A stretch of 64,000 nucleotides of DNA. Origin: Streptomyces caelestis. GTDB lineage: Bacteria; Actinomycetota; Actinomycetes; Streptomycetales; Streptomycetaceae. Under the pieces are notes generated by a model. That model searched no databases. It worked only from the letters and a program-made list of their open reading frames with translations, and was not told the DNA's origin. The translations under genes were made by a program, and so were the position numbers. Every line of letters begins with the position of its first letter. The first letter of the stretch is position 1. Of this stretch, positions 44,483 to 53,289 are shown in pieces. The stretch spans positions 138,511-202,510 of the forward strand of contig NZ_LGCN01000276.1 of NCBI RefSeq assembly GCF_001279005.1, in the 5' to 3' direction.

Positions 44483-47400
44483 CTACTTCTCGGTCACCCC
44501 GGCCGAATCGAAGGTCGCCACCTCGTGCATGGCCCGGGCCGTGCTCTGGACCAGGGGGAGCGCCAGGAGCGCGCCCGTGCCCTCGCCGAGGCGGAGGTCG
44601 AGGTCGACCAGGGGGCGCAGGCCCAGTTTGTTGAGGGCGGCGACGTGACCGGGTTCGGCGCTGCGGTGGCCCGCGATGCAGGCGGCCAGGACCTCGGGGG
44701 CGACGGCCCGGGCCACCAGGGCGGCGGCGCCGGCGCTGACGCCGTCCAGGATCACCGGCGTACGCAGCGACGCGCCGCCGAGGAGCAGGCCGACCATGGC
44801 GGCGTGCTCGAAGCCGCCGACGGCGGCCAGGACGCCGACGGGGTCGGCCGGGTCCGGCTGGTGGAGTTCGAGGGCGCGGCGCACGACCTCGGTCTTGCGG
44901 GCGAGGGTCTCGTCGTTGATGCCGGTGCCGCGGCCGGTGACCTCGGCCGGGTCGGCGCCGGTGAAGACGGAGATGAGGGCGGCGGACGCGGTGGTGTTCG
45001 CGATGCCCATCTCGCCGGTGAGGAGGGCCTTGTTGCCGGCCGCGACCAGGTCGCGGGCGGTCTCGATGCCGACCTCGATGGCCTTCTTGGCCTCCTCGCG
45101 GGTCATCGCGGGCCCGGTGGTCATGTCGGACGTGCCGGCGCGGATCTTGCGCGGCAGCAGTCCGGGGGTGGCCGGGAGGTCGGAGGAGACGCCCACGTCG
45201 ACGACGCAGACCTCGGCGCCGACCTGGGCGGCGAAGGCGTTGCAGACCGCTCCCCCGCCGAGGAAGTTGGCCACCATCTGGGCGGTGACCTCCTGCGGCC
45301 AGGGGGTGACGCCCTGGGCGTGCACCCCGTGGTCGCCGGCGAAGATCGCGACGGCCGCGGGCTCCGGGACGGGCGGCGGGCACTGGCGGGACAGGCCGGA
45401 GAGCTGGGCGGAGATGATCTCCAGCATGCCGAGCGCCCCGGCCGGTTTGGTCATGCGCTTCTGACGCTCCCACGCCTCGCCGAGCGCCTTGGCGTCCAGC
45501 GGGCGGATCTGTGCGACGGTCTCGGCGAGCAGGTCGTGGGGGTCCTCTCCGGGCAGGGCGCGACGGCCGTACGTCTCCTCGTGCACGACCCAGGACAGCG
45601 GGCGGCGCTTGGACCAGCCGGCCTGCATCAGCTCGGGCTCGTCCGGGAACTCGTCGACGTAGCCCACGCACAGGTAGGCGACGATCTCCAGGTGTTCGGG
45701 GAGCCCCAGCGCGCGGACCATCTCGCGCTCGTCGAAGAAGCTGACCCAGCCGACGCCGAGGCCCTCGGCGCGGGCGGCGAGCCAGAGGTTCTCCACCGCG
45801 AGCGCGGAGGAGTACGGCGCCATCTGGGGCTGGGTGTGGCGGCCGAGGGTGTGCCGGCCGCCGCGGGTCGGGTCGGCGGTGACGACGATGTTCACGGGTG
45901 TGTCGAGGATGGCCTCGATCTTCAGTTCCTTGAACTGCTTCGCCCGGCCCTTGGGCAGGGACTTGGCGTAGGCGTCGCGCTGGCGCACGGCCAGTTCGTG
46001 CATGCTGCGCCGGGTCTCGGCGGAGCGGATGACGACGAAGTCCCAGGGCTGCGAGTGGCCGACGGAGGGTGCGGTGTGGGCGGCCTCCAGGACCCGGAGC
46101 AGCACCTCGTGCGGGATGGGGTCGCTGCGGAAGCCGTTGCGGATGTCCCGGCGCTCGCGCATGACCTTCAGCACGGCCTCGCGCTCGGCGTCGTCGTAGC
46201 CGGGGGCGGCCGGGCCGGTGGGCCGCGCGGCTTCCGTGTCCACGCCGGCGCCCCGGGTGTCGAGGTCGTCCGGGTTCTGCGCGGGTTCGGCGTCCGCGTC
46301 GCGGGGTTCCCCGGCGGGGACGGCCACGCCCTGGGGCGGGGTCGGCGCGGGGTGCGGGGCGGCGGCCACGGCGCCGTCCACGGGGACGGACTCCCCCGCG
46401 GGCCGGTCCGGCTCGGGCTCCGGGGGGACGGCGCCGGTCAGGGGGGCCGCGGGGGTCTGCCGGGGGCCCTGGACCGGAGCCTCGTCGGGCTCGGACGCGG
46501 CCGTGTCGGTCGCGGGAACGGCGTCGGCCGTCTCGTCGGCGGCACGGGGCGCCTCCGGGCCGACGGCGGCCGGGGCCTCGGGCATGGGGGTCTCCGCGAG
46601 GACTTCGTCGCCCGTGGCCCCGGGAACCGGTGCGGCGGCTTCGCCCTCGGTGTCGTCCGCTTCAGCGGCGGGAGCACCGGGGAGTACGGCGGTGCCGGCG
46701 GCCGGCGCGGGAACGTCCGGGGAGGCTTCGGGCATCCGGATGTGCTCCGGAGCGAGAGTCTCCGCGTCTGGCGCCGGAACGGCCTGGACGGCCTCGGGCT
46801 CTTCGGCGGCCTCCGTGCCGACCGTCTGGGCGGCCTGCGGCACGGCGGCTTCGGCGTCCGGCGCCTGACCGGGCTGAGACGCCTCGGCGACCTGCGGCAC
46901 GACGACCTCCCCACCCGACACCGGATCGGCCTGAGGAACACCGGACTGCTGCGCGAACTCCGGTGCCGCGGCCTGCGGCCCGGACGGCTGGACGGTCTGC
47001 GGAGCCTCGGCCTCCTGGACGTGGTCCGGAGCGGCGGCCGGCGCCTGGGCGTCCTGCGCCGGCACGGCCGGCTCCGCGTCCGCCGCCTGGGCGTCCTGCG
47101 GCGCCGCGGGGGCGAGGCCCGGGACCTGGGCGCCGTGGGAAGCGTCCGCCCCCGGGGCGTACTCGGGAACGGCGGCCTGGGCGGAGTCCGGCACGGCGAC
47201 CGGGGGCCGGCCGGCCTGCGGCACTTCGGCCGCCTGGACGTACTCCGGCTCCGCGGGCTCGACGGACGGCGCTTCGGCGGCCGGGGGCGCCTCCGCTTCC
47301 CGGACGTGCTCCGGAGCGGCGGGCTCGGCGGGCGGCGTGAGCTCGGGTGCGGGTGCGGATGCCTGGGTCGCCTCGGCCCCTTGCACGGGCTCGGCGGCGG

Positions 47401-48103
47401 GCGTGCCGGGCAGGCCGTGATCCGCGGCCGGGACCGGGACAGGCCCTTGTTCCCCGCCCTCGGCCGAAACGTTCGGCACTGCCTCGCTGCCGCCGGCGAC
47501 GGCGGCGCCCCCCGTGTCCTGTGGTACCGCTCCCGCCTCCGTGGCGACGCGGGTCACGACCGCCTGGGCCGCGTCCACCGGCTCCGGAGCCGGAACAACC
47601 GTTTCCGCGGCCACCGCGGGCTGCGCGCCCCAGGGCGCCGCGGCCTGCGGTACCGCCGCCTCCCGCGCGTGCGGGACGTCGAGGTACTCGGGGCCGAGGG
47701 ACGGCGGACCGGCCTGGCGGACCGGCACGTCGGCGGGACCACGGTCGGCGAGGGAGCGCACCGGGCCGGCGTTGACACGGGGGATGGGCGGGCCGAGGTG
47801 CAGCGGGCGGCGCGGCGCGGGCGGCTCGGGGAGCCGGACGCCTCCGAGGTCGACCGAGCCGCTGTCACGGCCGGCCGTCTCGTGCGGGCCCGGCTCGTGC
47901 ACGGTCTCGACGACCGGCTCGGGCGCGGGCGGGGCGATCTCGTTGCCCCAGGCGCTCTGGGCGCCGGGCAGCAGCAAATCCTCTTCCTCGGCAGGACTGT
48001 CGGAGAGGTAGGTGTACGCGTCGGGCGCGGGGACGCCCGGCTGCTCCACCATGCCTGCGTTCTCCGGCAGCCCCTCGCCCGGGACCTGGCCGGTGTCGGT
48101 CAT
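44483..48103 (-). CDS. BluB-CobT fusion with long disordered N-terminus
   Basis: 1206 residues. About 1-634 is low-complexity Ala/Pro/Glu/Val sequence with loose repeats of EVPQA and PEYVQAAE type and almost no Cys, Trp or Lys. About 635-845 is a nitroreductase-fold 5,6-dimethylbenzimidazole synthase (BluB: ERRDIRNGFRSDPI, SVGHSQPWDFVVI, GVGWVSFFDE). About 855-1206 is nicotinate-nucleotide:DMB phosphoribosyltransferase (CobT: FAGDHGVHAQGVTPWP, EMGIANTTASAAL, GFEHAAMVGLLLG, LDGVSAGAAALVA, and Glu near the C-terminal LRLGEGTGA). The fused enzymes make the lower ligand of B12 and activate it. GAGGGG is 5 nt before the ATG at 48103; an upstream extension to 48247 was rejected. Confidence 0.92.
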   Translation of the reverse strand: MTDTGQVPGEGLPENAGMVEQPGVPAPDAYTYLSDSPAEEEDLLLPGAQSAWGNEIAPPAPEPVVETVHEPGPHETAGRDSGSVDLGGVRLPEPPAPRRPLHLGPPIPRVNAGPVRSLADRGPADVPVRQAGPPSLGPEYLDVPHAREAAVPQAAAPWGAQPAVAAETVVPAPEPVDAAQAVVTRVATEAGAVPQDTGGAAVAGGSEAVPNVSAEGGEQGPVPVPAADHGLPGTPAAEPVQGAEATQASAPAPELTPPAEPAAPEHVREAEAPPAAEAPSVEPAEPEYVQAAEVPQAGRPPVAVPDSAQAAVPEYAPGADASHGAQVPGLAPAAPQDAQAADAEPAVPAQDAQAPAAAPDHVQEAEAPQTVQPSGPQAAAPEFAQQSGVPQADPVSGGEVVVPQVAEASQPGQAPDAEAAVPQAAQTVGTEAAEEPEAVQAVPAPDAETLAPEHIRMPEASPDVPAPAAGTAVLPGAPAAEADDTEGEAAAPVPGATGDEVLAETPMPEAPAAVGPEAPRAADETADAVPATDTAASEPDEAPVQGPRQTPAAPLTGAVPPEPEPDRPAGESVPVDGAVAAAPHPAPTPPQGVAVPAGEPRDADAEPAQNPDDLDTRGAGVDTEAARPTGPAAPGYDDAEREAVLKVMRERRDIRNGFRSDPIPHEVLLRVLEAAHTAPSVGHSQPWDFVVIRSAETRRSMHELAVRQRDAYAKSLPKGRAKQFKELKIEAILDTPVNIVVTADPTRGGRHTLGRHTQPQMAPYSSALAVENLWLAARAEGLGVGWVSFFDEREMVRALGLPEHLEIVAYLCVGYVDEFPDEPELMQAGWSKRRPLSWVVHEETYGRRALPGEDPHDLLAETVAQIRPLDAKALGEAWERQKRMTKPAGALGMLEIISAQLSGLSRQCPPPVPEPAAVAIFAGDHGVHAQGVTPWPQEVTAQMVANFLGGGAVCNAFAAQVGAEVCVVDVGVSSDLPATPGLLPRKIRAGTSDMTTGPAMTREEAKKAIEVGIETARDLVAAGNKALLTGEMGIANTTASAALISVFTGADPAEVTGRGTGINDETLARKTEVVRRALELHQPDPADPVGVLAAVGGFEHAAMVGLLLGGASLRTPVILDGVSAGAAALVARAVAPEVLAACIAGHRSAEPGHVAALNKLGLRPLVDLDLRLGEGTGALLALPLVQSTARAMHEVATFDSAGVTEK

Positions 48104-48471
48104 GCGTACCCCTCGCCCATCGGTTAGTGCTCCTACGACCAGCTCACCCGGAACGGCGCACCGACCGCCCCACTCTGAAGAACGAGCGTGCGTCCCCAGC
48201 GGCACGAACGGCCCGTCCGAAAAGGCGACAAAGCCCTTCACCGTCATTCTCGCGGCCGTAGGACCGTCGCGTCAGCTTGATCGGCGACGGTTCCGCTGTG
48301 GACTGCGCCACGTTGCGCGTCCTCCGGTTCCTGCCGTACCACGACCCACCCCAAAACGGGCGCGCTTTCCGGACATTGGCCGACGAAGCGCCGGGTGTCC
48401 GGGTGCGGTACAACGATCGGCCAGCCTACCTCGCGTGGTCGGACAATCCGATCACGGGGACGGCAATCGAA
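48104..48471. other. Intergenic region between cobL and bluB-cobT
   Basis: 368 bp. It contains the bluB-cobT ribosome site, presumably its promoter, and the cobL 3' flank. I see no B12 riboswitch box, no clear hairpin and no supported gene. Confidence 0.5.
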
Positions 48472-49683
48472 TCAGTCGCCGCGTACGGGCAGCACCCCGC
48501 TGAGCAGGAACGCGACGCTCCGTTCCTTCTCCGTCCAGGCCCTCGTGTCGAGTTCGACGGACTGCAGCAGGGCGCACTCGACCCGGTAGCCGTGCTCGGC
48601 CAGGTTCCGGCCGACGAGTTCGGCCTCGTCGCGGGTGGCGGCGTGCGTGACGATGCGCTGCGGACGGCGGTCGGCGACCGCGGAGACGACACCCGCTCCC
48701 CCGCCGCCGACCCGGACGACGTCCGGCTCGGGGAGGTCCTCCAGGACGTGCGGGGCGGCGCCGTGCACGATCTGGAGCTGGACCCCGTGGCGGCGGGCGG
48801 TGGCCTCGGTGCGGGTGCAGGCGCGCGGGTCGCTGTCGACGGCGATGACGGCGGCGCCCGCGCGGGCCGCCTCGGTGGCGAAGGCGCCGCTTCCGCAGCC
48901 GATGTCCCAGACGAGGTCGCCGATCCGCGGTCCGAGCCGGGCGAGTTGGGAGACGCGCAGCGGTTCCCGCTCGCCCTCGCCGAGGTCGCCGCCGTACTCC
49001 TCGGCCGGCAGCGACCAGCCACGGGGGCCGGCGGAGGGGTCGCGTCCGGCGAGCCAGCCGCCGGACTCACCGGCGGCGGCCCGGCCGCCGACGACGATGA
49101 CGACATTGGGGTCGCGCCAGGTGTGATCGGCGGCCTTGTCGGAGGTGACGACGCTGACCCGCTCGCGCTCGGTGCCGAGCTCCTCGCAGATGACGAAGGT
49201 GCGGTGGACGCCCTCCATCAGCAGGCCCAGCTCGGCGGGGCCGGCGCCGGGCGAGGTGAGAACCGCCACCTTGGTGTGGGCCCGGCACACGTTCACCGCG
49301 CGTCGCAGGGTGCGCGGGTGCGCGACGACCACGTGGGCGTCGTCCCAGGGCATCCCGGCACGGGCGAAGGCGGAGGCGACGGAGGAGACGCCGGGGACGA
49401 CCTCGACCTCGAGGCCGAACTCGGGTGCGCGCAGGGTCCGTACGACGCCGAAGAAGCCGGGGTCGCCGTCGGCGAGGACGACCGCGGTGCCGCGGTGGGC
49501 GGCGATGCGGCGCGCGGCGAGGGCGACGGAGCCGAGCCGGACGCGCTCGGCTCCGGGAGGCACCTCGGGGAGTGCCAGGTGGTGGGCGGCGCCGGCCACC
49601 AGTGTGGCGGCGCCCAGCGCGGCGCGGGCCGCGGCCGTCAGCGGCGAACCGTCCCAGCCGATCACCGTGACCCGGTCGGCCAT
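48472..49683 (-). CDS. cobL: Precorrin-6Y C5,15-methyltransferase (decarboxylating), CbiE-CbiT fusion
   Basis: Methylates precorrin-6Y at C5 and C15 and decarboxylates ring C acetate in B12 synthesis. The product is 403 residues. The N-terminal CbiE half has VTVIGWDGSPLT, VLADGDPGFFG, VVPGVSSVASAFARAG; the C-terminal CbiT half has the SAM motif LVWDIGCGSGAFATEAAR and VIAVDSDPRAC. AGGAG lies 10 nt before the ATG at 49683. It is 368 bp upstream of bluB-cobT on the same strand. Confidence 0.95.
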   Translation of the reverse strand: MADRVTVIGWDGSPLTAAARAALGAATLVAGAAHHLALPEVPPGAERVRLGSVALAARRIAAHRGTAVVLADGDPGFFGVVRTLRAPEFGLEVEVVPGVSSVASAFARAGMPWDDAHVVVAHPRTLRRAVNVCRAHTKVAVLTSPGAGPAELGLLMEGVHRTFVICEELGTERERVSVVTSDKAADHTWRDPNVVIVVGGRAAAGESGGWLAGRDPSAGPRGWSLPAEEYGGDLGEGEREPLRVSQLARLGPRIGDLVWDIGCGSGAFATEAARAGAAVIAVDSDPRACTRTEATARRHGVQLQIVHGAAPHVLEDLPEPDVVRVGGGGAGVVSAVADRRPQRIVTHAATRDEAELVGRNLAEHGYRVECALLQSVELDTRAWTEKERSVAFLLSGVLPVRGD

Positions 49684-49799
49684 CGTCGTCAGTCTCCTGG
49701 GGTTTGCGCAGGTCGTCGTCGGCTGTCCCGCCACGGGGCGGGTTCCGTGAGACTACCTGGTGCGGTCACCGATCGTGCCGCCGGTGCCCGGTCCGGAGG

Positions 49800-50438
49800 T
49801 CAGTTCCAGTCCGTGTACGGGGTGAATCCGCCGGCGTCGGCGAGTCGTCCGTCCGTGCCCTCGATGTCCTCGGGCAGCAGGCTCCACACGATGAAGTCGG
49901 TGCGCACGTCGCTCCAGCCGCCGCCATCGACGCGGACGTGGGCTATGCAGGCGTTGCGCAGTACGCCCTCGCTGATGCAGCCGATCTTCTGCGCGACCTG
50001 CTGCGAGGCGGTGTTGGCGGCGGCGGTGCGCAGTTCGACGCGTTCGAACTTCTGGTCGCCGAAGAGCCACTGCGCGGTGGCGAGCGCGGCCTCGGAGGCG
50101 TAGCCCTCGCCGCGCGCCCAGGGGGCGACGATGTAGGACATCTCGGTGGACCGCACGTGCCAGTTGGTCCTGGTCAGCTGGATGAGGCCGACCAGGCGCT
50201 GGGTGAGGAACTCGGTGACGGCGAGGTCGAGTCCGTTGCCGGCCGAGCGTTCGGCGGGGGCGTACTCGGTGATCCAGGTGCGGGCGGCCTCTTCGGTGAA
50301 GGGCCGGGGGACGTCGGTCCAGGCGGCGACCTGCTCGTCGTTCATCATCTCGGCGAGGGCGGGGACGTCGTCCGTGTCGAGGGGACGCAGCACCAACCGC
50401 TCCGTGCTGATGGAGATGTTGGGGAAGGTGCTCGTCAT
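49800..50438 (-). CDS. GNAT acetyltransferase (RimJ/RimL type)
   Basis: 212 residues. The RimJ/L start STERLVLRPLDTDDVPALAEMMND, the acetyl-CoA loop VAPWARGEGYASEAALATAQWLF and the ELRTAAANTASQQVAQKIGCISEGVLRNA segment are characteristic of enzymes that acetylate protein N-termini or small amines. Substrate unknown. GGAG lies about 6 nt before the ATG. Confidence 0.92.
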   Translation of the reverse strand: MTSTFPNISISTERLVLRPLDTDDVPALAEMMNDEQVAAWTDVPRPFTEEAARTWITEYAPAERSAGNGLDLAVTEFLTQRLVGLIQLTRTNWHVRSTEMSYIVAPWARGEGYASEAALATAQWLFGDQKFERVELRTAAANTASQQVAQKIGCISEGVLRNACIAHVRVDGGGWSDVRTDFIVWSLLPEDIEGTDGRLADAGGFTPYTDWN

Positions 50439-50518
50439 GCGCCGCTCCGTAACCTGAGAGACCGTCGGGTGCTGCTGAACTGCCCAGCATGCAGCATGAA
50501 AGCACTGAGCCGCACCAC

Positions 50519-50581
50519 GGGGTCCTCCCCCACCGCCCGCACGGCGTGGGGGTGCCCCCGCCGTGCGGCGGAGTGGACCCC
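50519..50581. repeat. Streptomyces-type intergenic palindrome downstream of metQ
   Basis: About 63 bp flanked by GGGGTCC / GGACCCC and containing nested inverted repeats (CGCACGGCG with complement, GGGGGTGCCCCC). This GTCCTCCCCC...GGGGGTGCCCCC layout resembles a dispersed Streptomyces element as I recall it. It begins 21 bp past the metQ stop and probably serves as its terminator. Confidence 0.7.
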
Positions 50582-50601
50582 GTGGGTGGCGCGGGACCGG
50601 A

Positions 50602-51429
50602 TCAGAAGGAGGCGAGGACGGAACCGGCGTACTTGTCCTCGATGAACTTCTTCACCTCGGGGGAGGTGAGGAGCTCCGCGAGCTTCTTCACGCGCGGGTC
50701 GTCCTCCTGGCCCTCCTTGACGGCGAGGAGGTTGTTGTTCGGGTTGCCCTCGGCGGCCTCCAGGACGAGGGCGTCCTTCGCGGGCTTGAGGTCGGCCTCG
50801 ATGGCGTAGTTGCCGTTGACCACCGCGGCGTCGACGTCGTCCAGGGAGCGCGGGGTCTGGGCCGCCTCCAGCTCCTTGAACGTGAGCTTCTTCGGGTTCT
50901 CGGTGATGTCGGCGGGGGTCGCCGCGGTGCCGACGCCGTCCTTGAGGGTGAGGAGCCCGTTGGCGGCGAGCAGCTGCAGGGCGCGGCCCTCGTTGACGGT
51001 GTCATTCGGGATGGCGACCGTCGCGCCGCTCTTCAGCTCGTCGGCCTTCTTCACCTTGTGCGAGTAGAGGCCGAGCGGCTCCAGGTGCACGTCGACGACG
51101 GACACGATGTGGGTGCCGTTCTTCTTGTTGAAGTCGTCGAGGTACGGCTGGGTCTGGAAGAAGTTGGCGCCGACGGAGCCGTCCTCGGTCGCCGTGTTCG
51201 GCGTGACGTAGTCGGTGAACTCCTTGACCTCGAGGTCGAGGCCGGCCTTCTCGGCGAGGTTGTCCTTGACGTAGGTGAGGATCTCGGCGTGCGGCACGGG
51301 GCTCGCGGCGACGACCAGCGGGCCGGAGGCGTCGGAGGCGTCGTCCTTGTCCGAGCCGCAGGCGGTGAGCCCGAGGGTGAGGGCTCCGGTGGCGAGGACG
51401 GCGGTGGTGATCTTGGCGGTGTTACGCAC
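50602..51429 (-). CDS. metQ: Methionine-binding lipoprotein MetQ
   Basis: Extracellular receptor of the D/L-methionine ABC importer (NlpA family); 275 residues. The signal peptide ends in lipobox LTAC (Cys24). Family segments are VVAASPVPHAEIL, FFQTQPYLDDFNKKNGTHIV and VAIPNDTVNEGRALQLLAANGLL. GTG start with GGAAAGG 8 nt upstream. Last gene of metN-metI-metQ, 64 bp after metI. Confidence 0.95.
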   Translation of the reverse strand: MRNTAKITTAVLATGALTLGLTACGSDKDDASDASGPLVVAASPVPHAEILTYVKDNLAEKAGLDLEVKEFTDYVTPNTATEDGSVGANFFQTQPYLDDFNKKNGTHIVSVVDVHLEPLGLYSHKVKKADELKSGATVAIPNDTVNEGRALQLLAANGLLTLKDGVGTAATPADITENPKKLTFKELEAAQTPRSLDDVDAAVVNGNYAIEADLKPAKDALVLEAAEGNPNNNLLAVKEGQEDDPRVKKLAELLTSPEVKKFIEDKYAGSVLASF

Positions 51430-51493
51430 GAAAAGTGCCTTTCCTTGGGTGGTGCGGCCCCGTGTCGGGTAGTACGGGGAGTCTGCGGGGGGG

Positions 51494-52231
51494 TTACGCG
51501 ACCTTGCTGATGTCGGCCGCGGCGGGCTCCTCGGCCTTGAGGAACCGGAGCCTGGGCGAGGGGCCGGAGCGGCCGCCGCGGCTGTGCAGGGCGCGGGCCG
51601 CGTAGTCGCCGGCGAACTGGATGAGCGAGATGGCCACGGCGAGGATCGCGACGGTGATCCACATCAGGCCGGTCTCGAAGCGCTGGTAGCCGTAGCGGAC
51701 GGCGAGGTCGCCGAGTCCGCCGCCGCCGACGGTGCCGGCCATGGCCGAGTAGCCGATGAGGGCGATGACCGTGGTGGTGGTGCTGGCGATCAGCGAGGGC
51801 AGCGCCTCGGGCACGAGGACCTTGCGGACGATCGTCCAGGTGTTGCCGCCCATGGCCTGCACGGCCTCGACGAGCCCGTGGTCCACTTCGCGCACGGCCG
51901 TCTCGACGAGGCGGGCGAAGAAGGGGATGCCGCCGATGGCGAGCGGCACGATCGCGGCCTCGCTGCCGATGGTGGTGCCGGTGATCCAGCGGGTGAAGTC
52001 CATCAGGGCGACCATGAGGATGATGAACGGCAGCGAGCGGCCGATGTTCACGATCTGCCCGATGACCTTGTTCACCAAGGTGTTCCGGAGCAGTCCGCCC
52101 CTGTCGGTGAGGACGAGCAGGATGCCCAGCGGGAGGCCGCCGACGACGGCGATCAGGGTGGACCAGCCGACCATGATCAGCGTTTCGGTACAGGCCTGTT
52201 CGAGCAGCGGCTGCATCTCGGACCAGGTCAC
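51494..52231 (-). CDS. metI: Methionine ABC transporter permease MetI
   Basis: 245 residues, five TM helices. The cytosolic coupling motif EAVQAMGGNTWTIVRKVLVPEALPSLI is typical of MetI. Its GTG overlaps the metN stop as GTGA, so ATPase and permease are translationally coupled. The C-terminal about 30 residues are an extra soluble tail ending DISKVA. Confidence 0.95.
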   Translation of the reverse strand: MTWSEMQPLLEQACTETLIMVGWSTLIAVVGGLPLGILLVLTDRGGLLRNTLVNKVIGQIVNIGRSLPFIILMVALMDFTRWITGTTIGSEAAIVPLAIGGIPFFARLVETAVREVDHGLVEAVQAMGGNTWTIVRKVLVPEALPSLIASTTTTVIALIGYSAMAGTVGGGGLGDLAVRYGYQRFETGLMWITVAILAVAISLIQFAGDYAARALHSRGGRSGPSPRLRFLKAEEPAAADISKVA

Positions 52232-53289
52232 TTGGCCCCCTCCTTCACCAGCGCGGGCTGTTCCCGGTCCACGACGTCGATCTGGAGGCCCTGTTCGCGC
52301 AGGAAGCCGACGGGTACGACGTTGTCCTCGTAGCGGCCGGGCAGTTCGATGCGCATCCGGCCGACCTGAAGGCCGCCGACGGTGTCGATGGCGGCGCCGA
52401 GGATCGATATGTCGATGTTGTAGGTGCGCGAGAGCTGGGAGATGACCGGCTGGGTCGCGCTGTCGCCGTGGAAGGTGACGTCGAGGACGGTGCGGTCGTC
52501 GCCGGAGGCCTCGCCGCCGACCGGGAACAGCGCGGAGGCCAGTTCGGAGCCGGGGGTGGCGAGGAGTTCGGTGACCGTGCCGGACTCGACGATGCGGCCG
52601 TTCTCCATGAGGGCGGCCGAGTCGCAGATCGACTTGACGACGTCCATCTCGTGGGTGATCAGCAGGACGGTGAGGCCGAGCCGGCGGTTCAGGTCGCGCA
52701 GGAGGTGCAGGATCGAGCGGGTGGTCTCCGGGTCGAGGGCGCTGGTGGCCTCGTCGGAGAGCAGCACCTTGGGGTCGCCGGTGAGGGCGCGGGCGATGCC
52801 GACGCGCTGCTTCTGGCCGCCGGAGAGCTGGGCGGGGTAGGCCTTGGCCTTGTCGGCGAGGCCGACCAGGTCGAGCAGTTCCAGCGCCTTGCGGGATCGT
52901 TCCTTCCCCGACTTCCCGAGGATCTCCAGCGGAAGTTCGACGTTGTCCTGCACGGTGCGCGAGGACAGCAGGTTGAAGTGCTGGAAGACCATGCCGATGC
53001 GGCTGCGCGCCTGCCGCAGTTCCCTGCCGGCCCGGGGGCCGCGGCCGGCGAGCGCGGTGAGGTCCCGGCCGTCCACGGTCACGGTGCCCGAGGTGGGGCG
53101 TTCGAGCAGGTTGACACAGCGGATGAGGGAGGACTTGCCGGCGCCGGACTGGCCGATGACGCCGTAGACCTCGCCTTCGCGGACGTGCAGGTCGACGCCG
53201 TCCAGGGCGGTGACCTCGCCGCCGCGGGAGCGGTGCGTCCGGTAGACCTTCGTGAGGCCCGTGGTGGTGATCACGTGGGTATCCGTCAC
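52228..53289 (-). CDS. metN: Methionine ABC transporter ATP-binding protein MetN
   Basis: 353 residues from the GTG at 53289. Walker A GQSGAGKSS, Q-loop VFQHFNLL, signature LSGGQKQRVGIARAL, Walker B VLLSDEATSALD and the H-loop THEMDVV are intact. The C-terminal NIL domain (about 270-345: VLDVTFHGDSATQPVISQLSRTYNIDISILGA) is the methionine-sensing domain that gives trans-inhibition in E. coli MetN. The ribosome site is weak, and an in-frame extension to 53358 exists. A possible leader peptide lies 208 bp upstream. Confidence 0.94.
   Translation of the reverse strand: MTDTHVITTTGLTKVYRTHRSRGGEVTALDGVDLHVREGEVYGVIGQSGAGKSSLIRCVNLLERPTSGTVTVDGRDLTALAGRGPRAGRELRQARSRIGMVFQHFNLLSSRTVQDNVELPLEILGKSGKERSRKALELLDLVGLADKAKAYPAQLSGGQKQRVGIARALTGDPKVLLSDEATSALDPETTRSILHLLRDLNRRLGLTVLLITHEMDVVKSICDSAALMENGRIVESGTVTELLATPGSELASALFPVGGEASGDDRTVLDVTFHGDSATQPVISQLSRTYNIDISILGAAIDTVGGLQVGRMRIELPGRYEDNVVPVGFLREQGLQIDVVDREQPALVKEGAK

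Noticed and set aside
44324..48127. A 1267-codon plus-strand open frame opposite BluB-CobT
   Set aside because: High G+C leaves the opposite strand open. The minus-strand frame has the BluB and CobT motifs, a ribosome site and GC3 bias.
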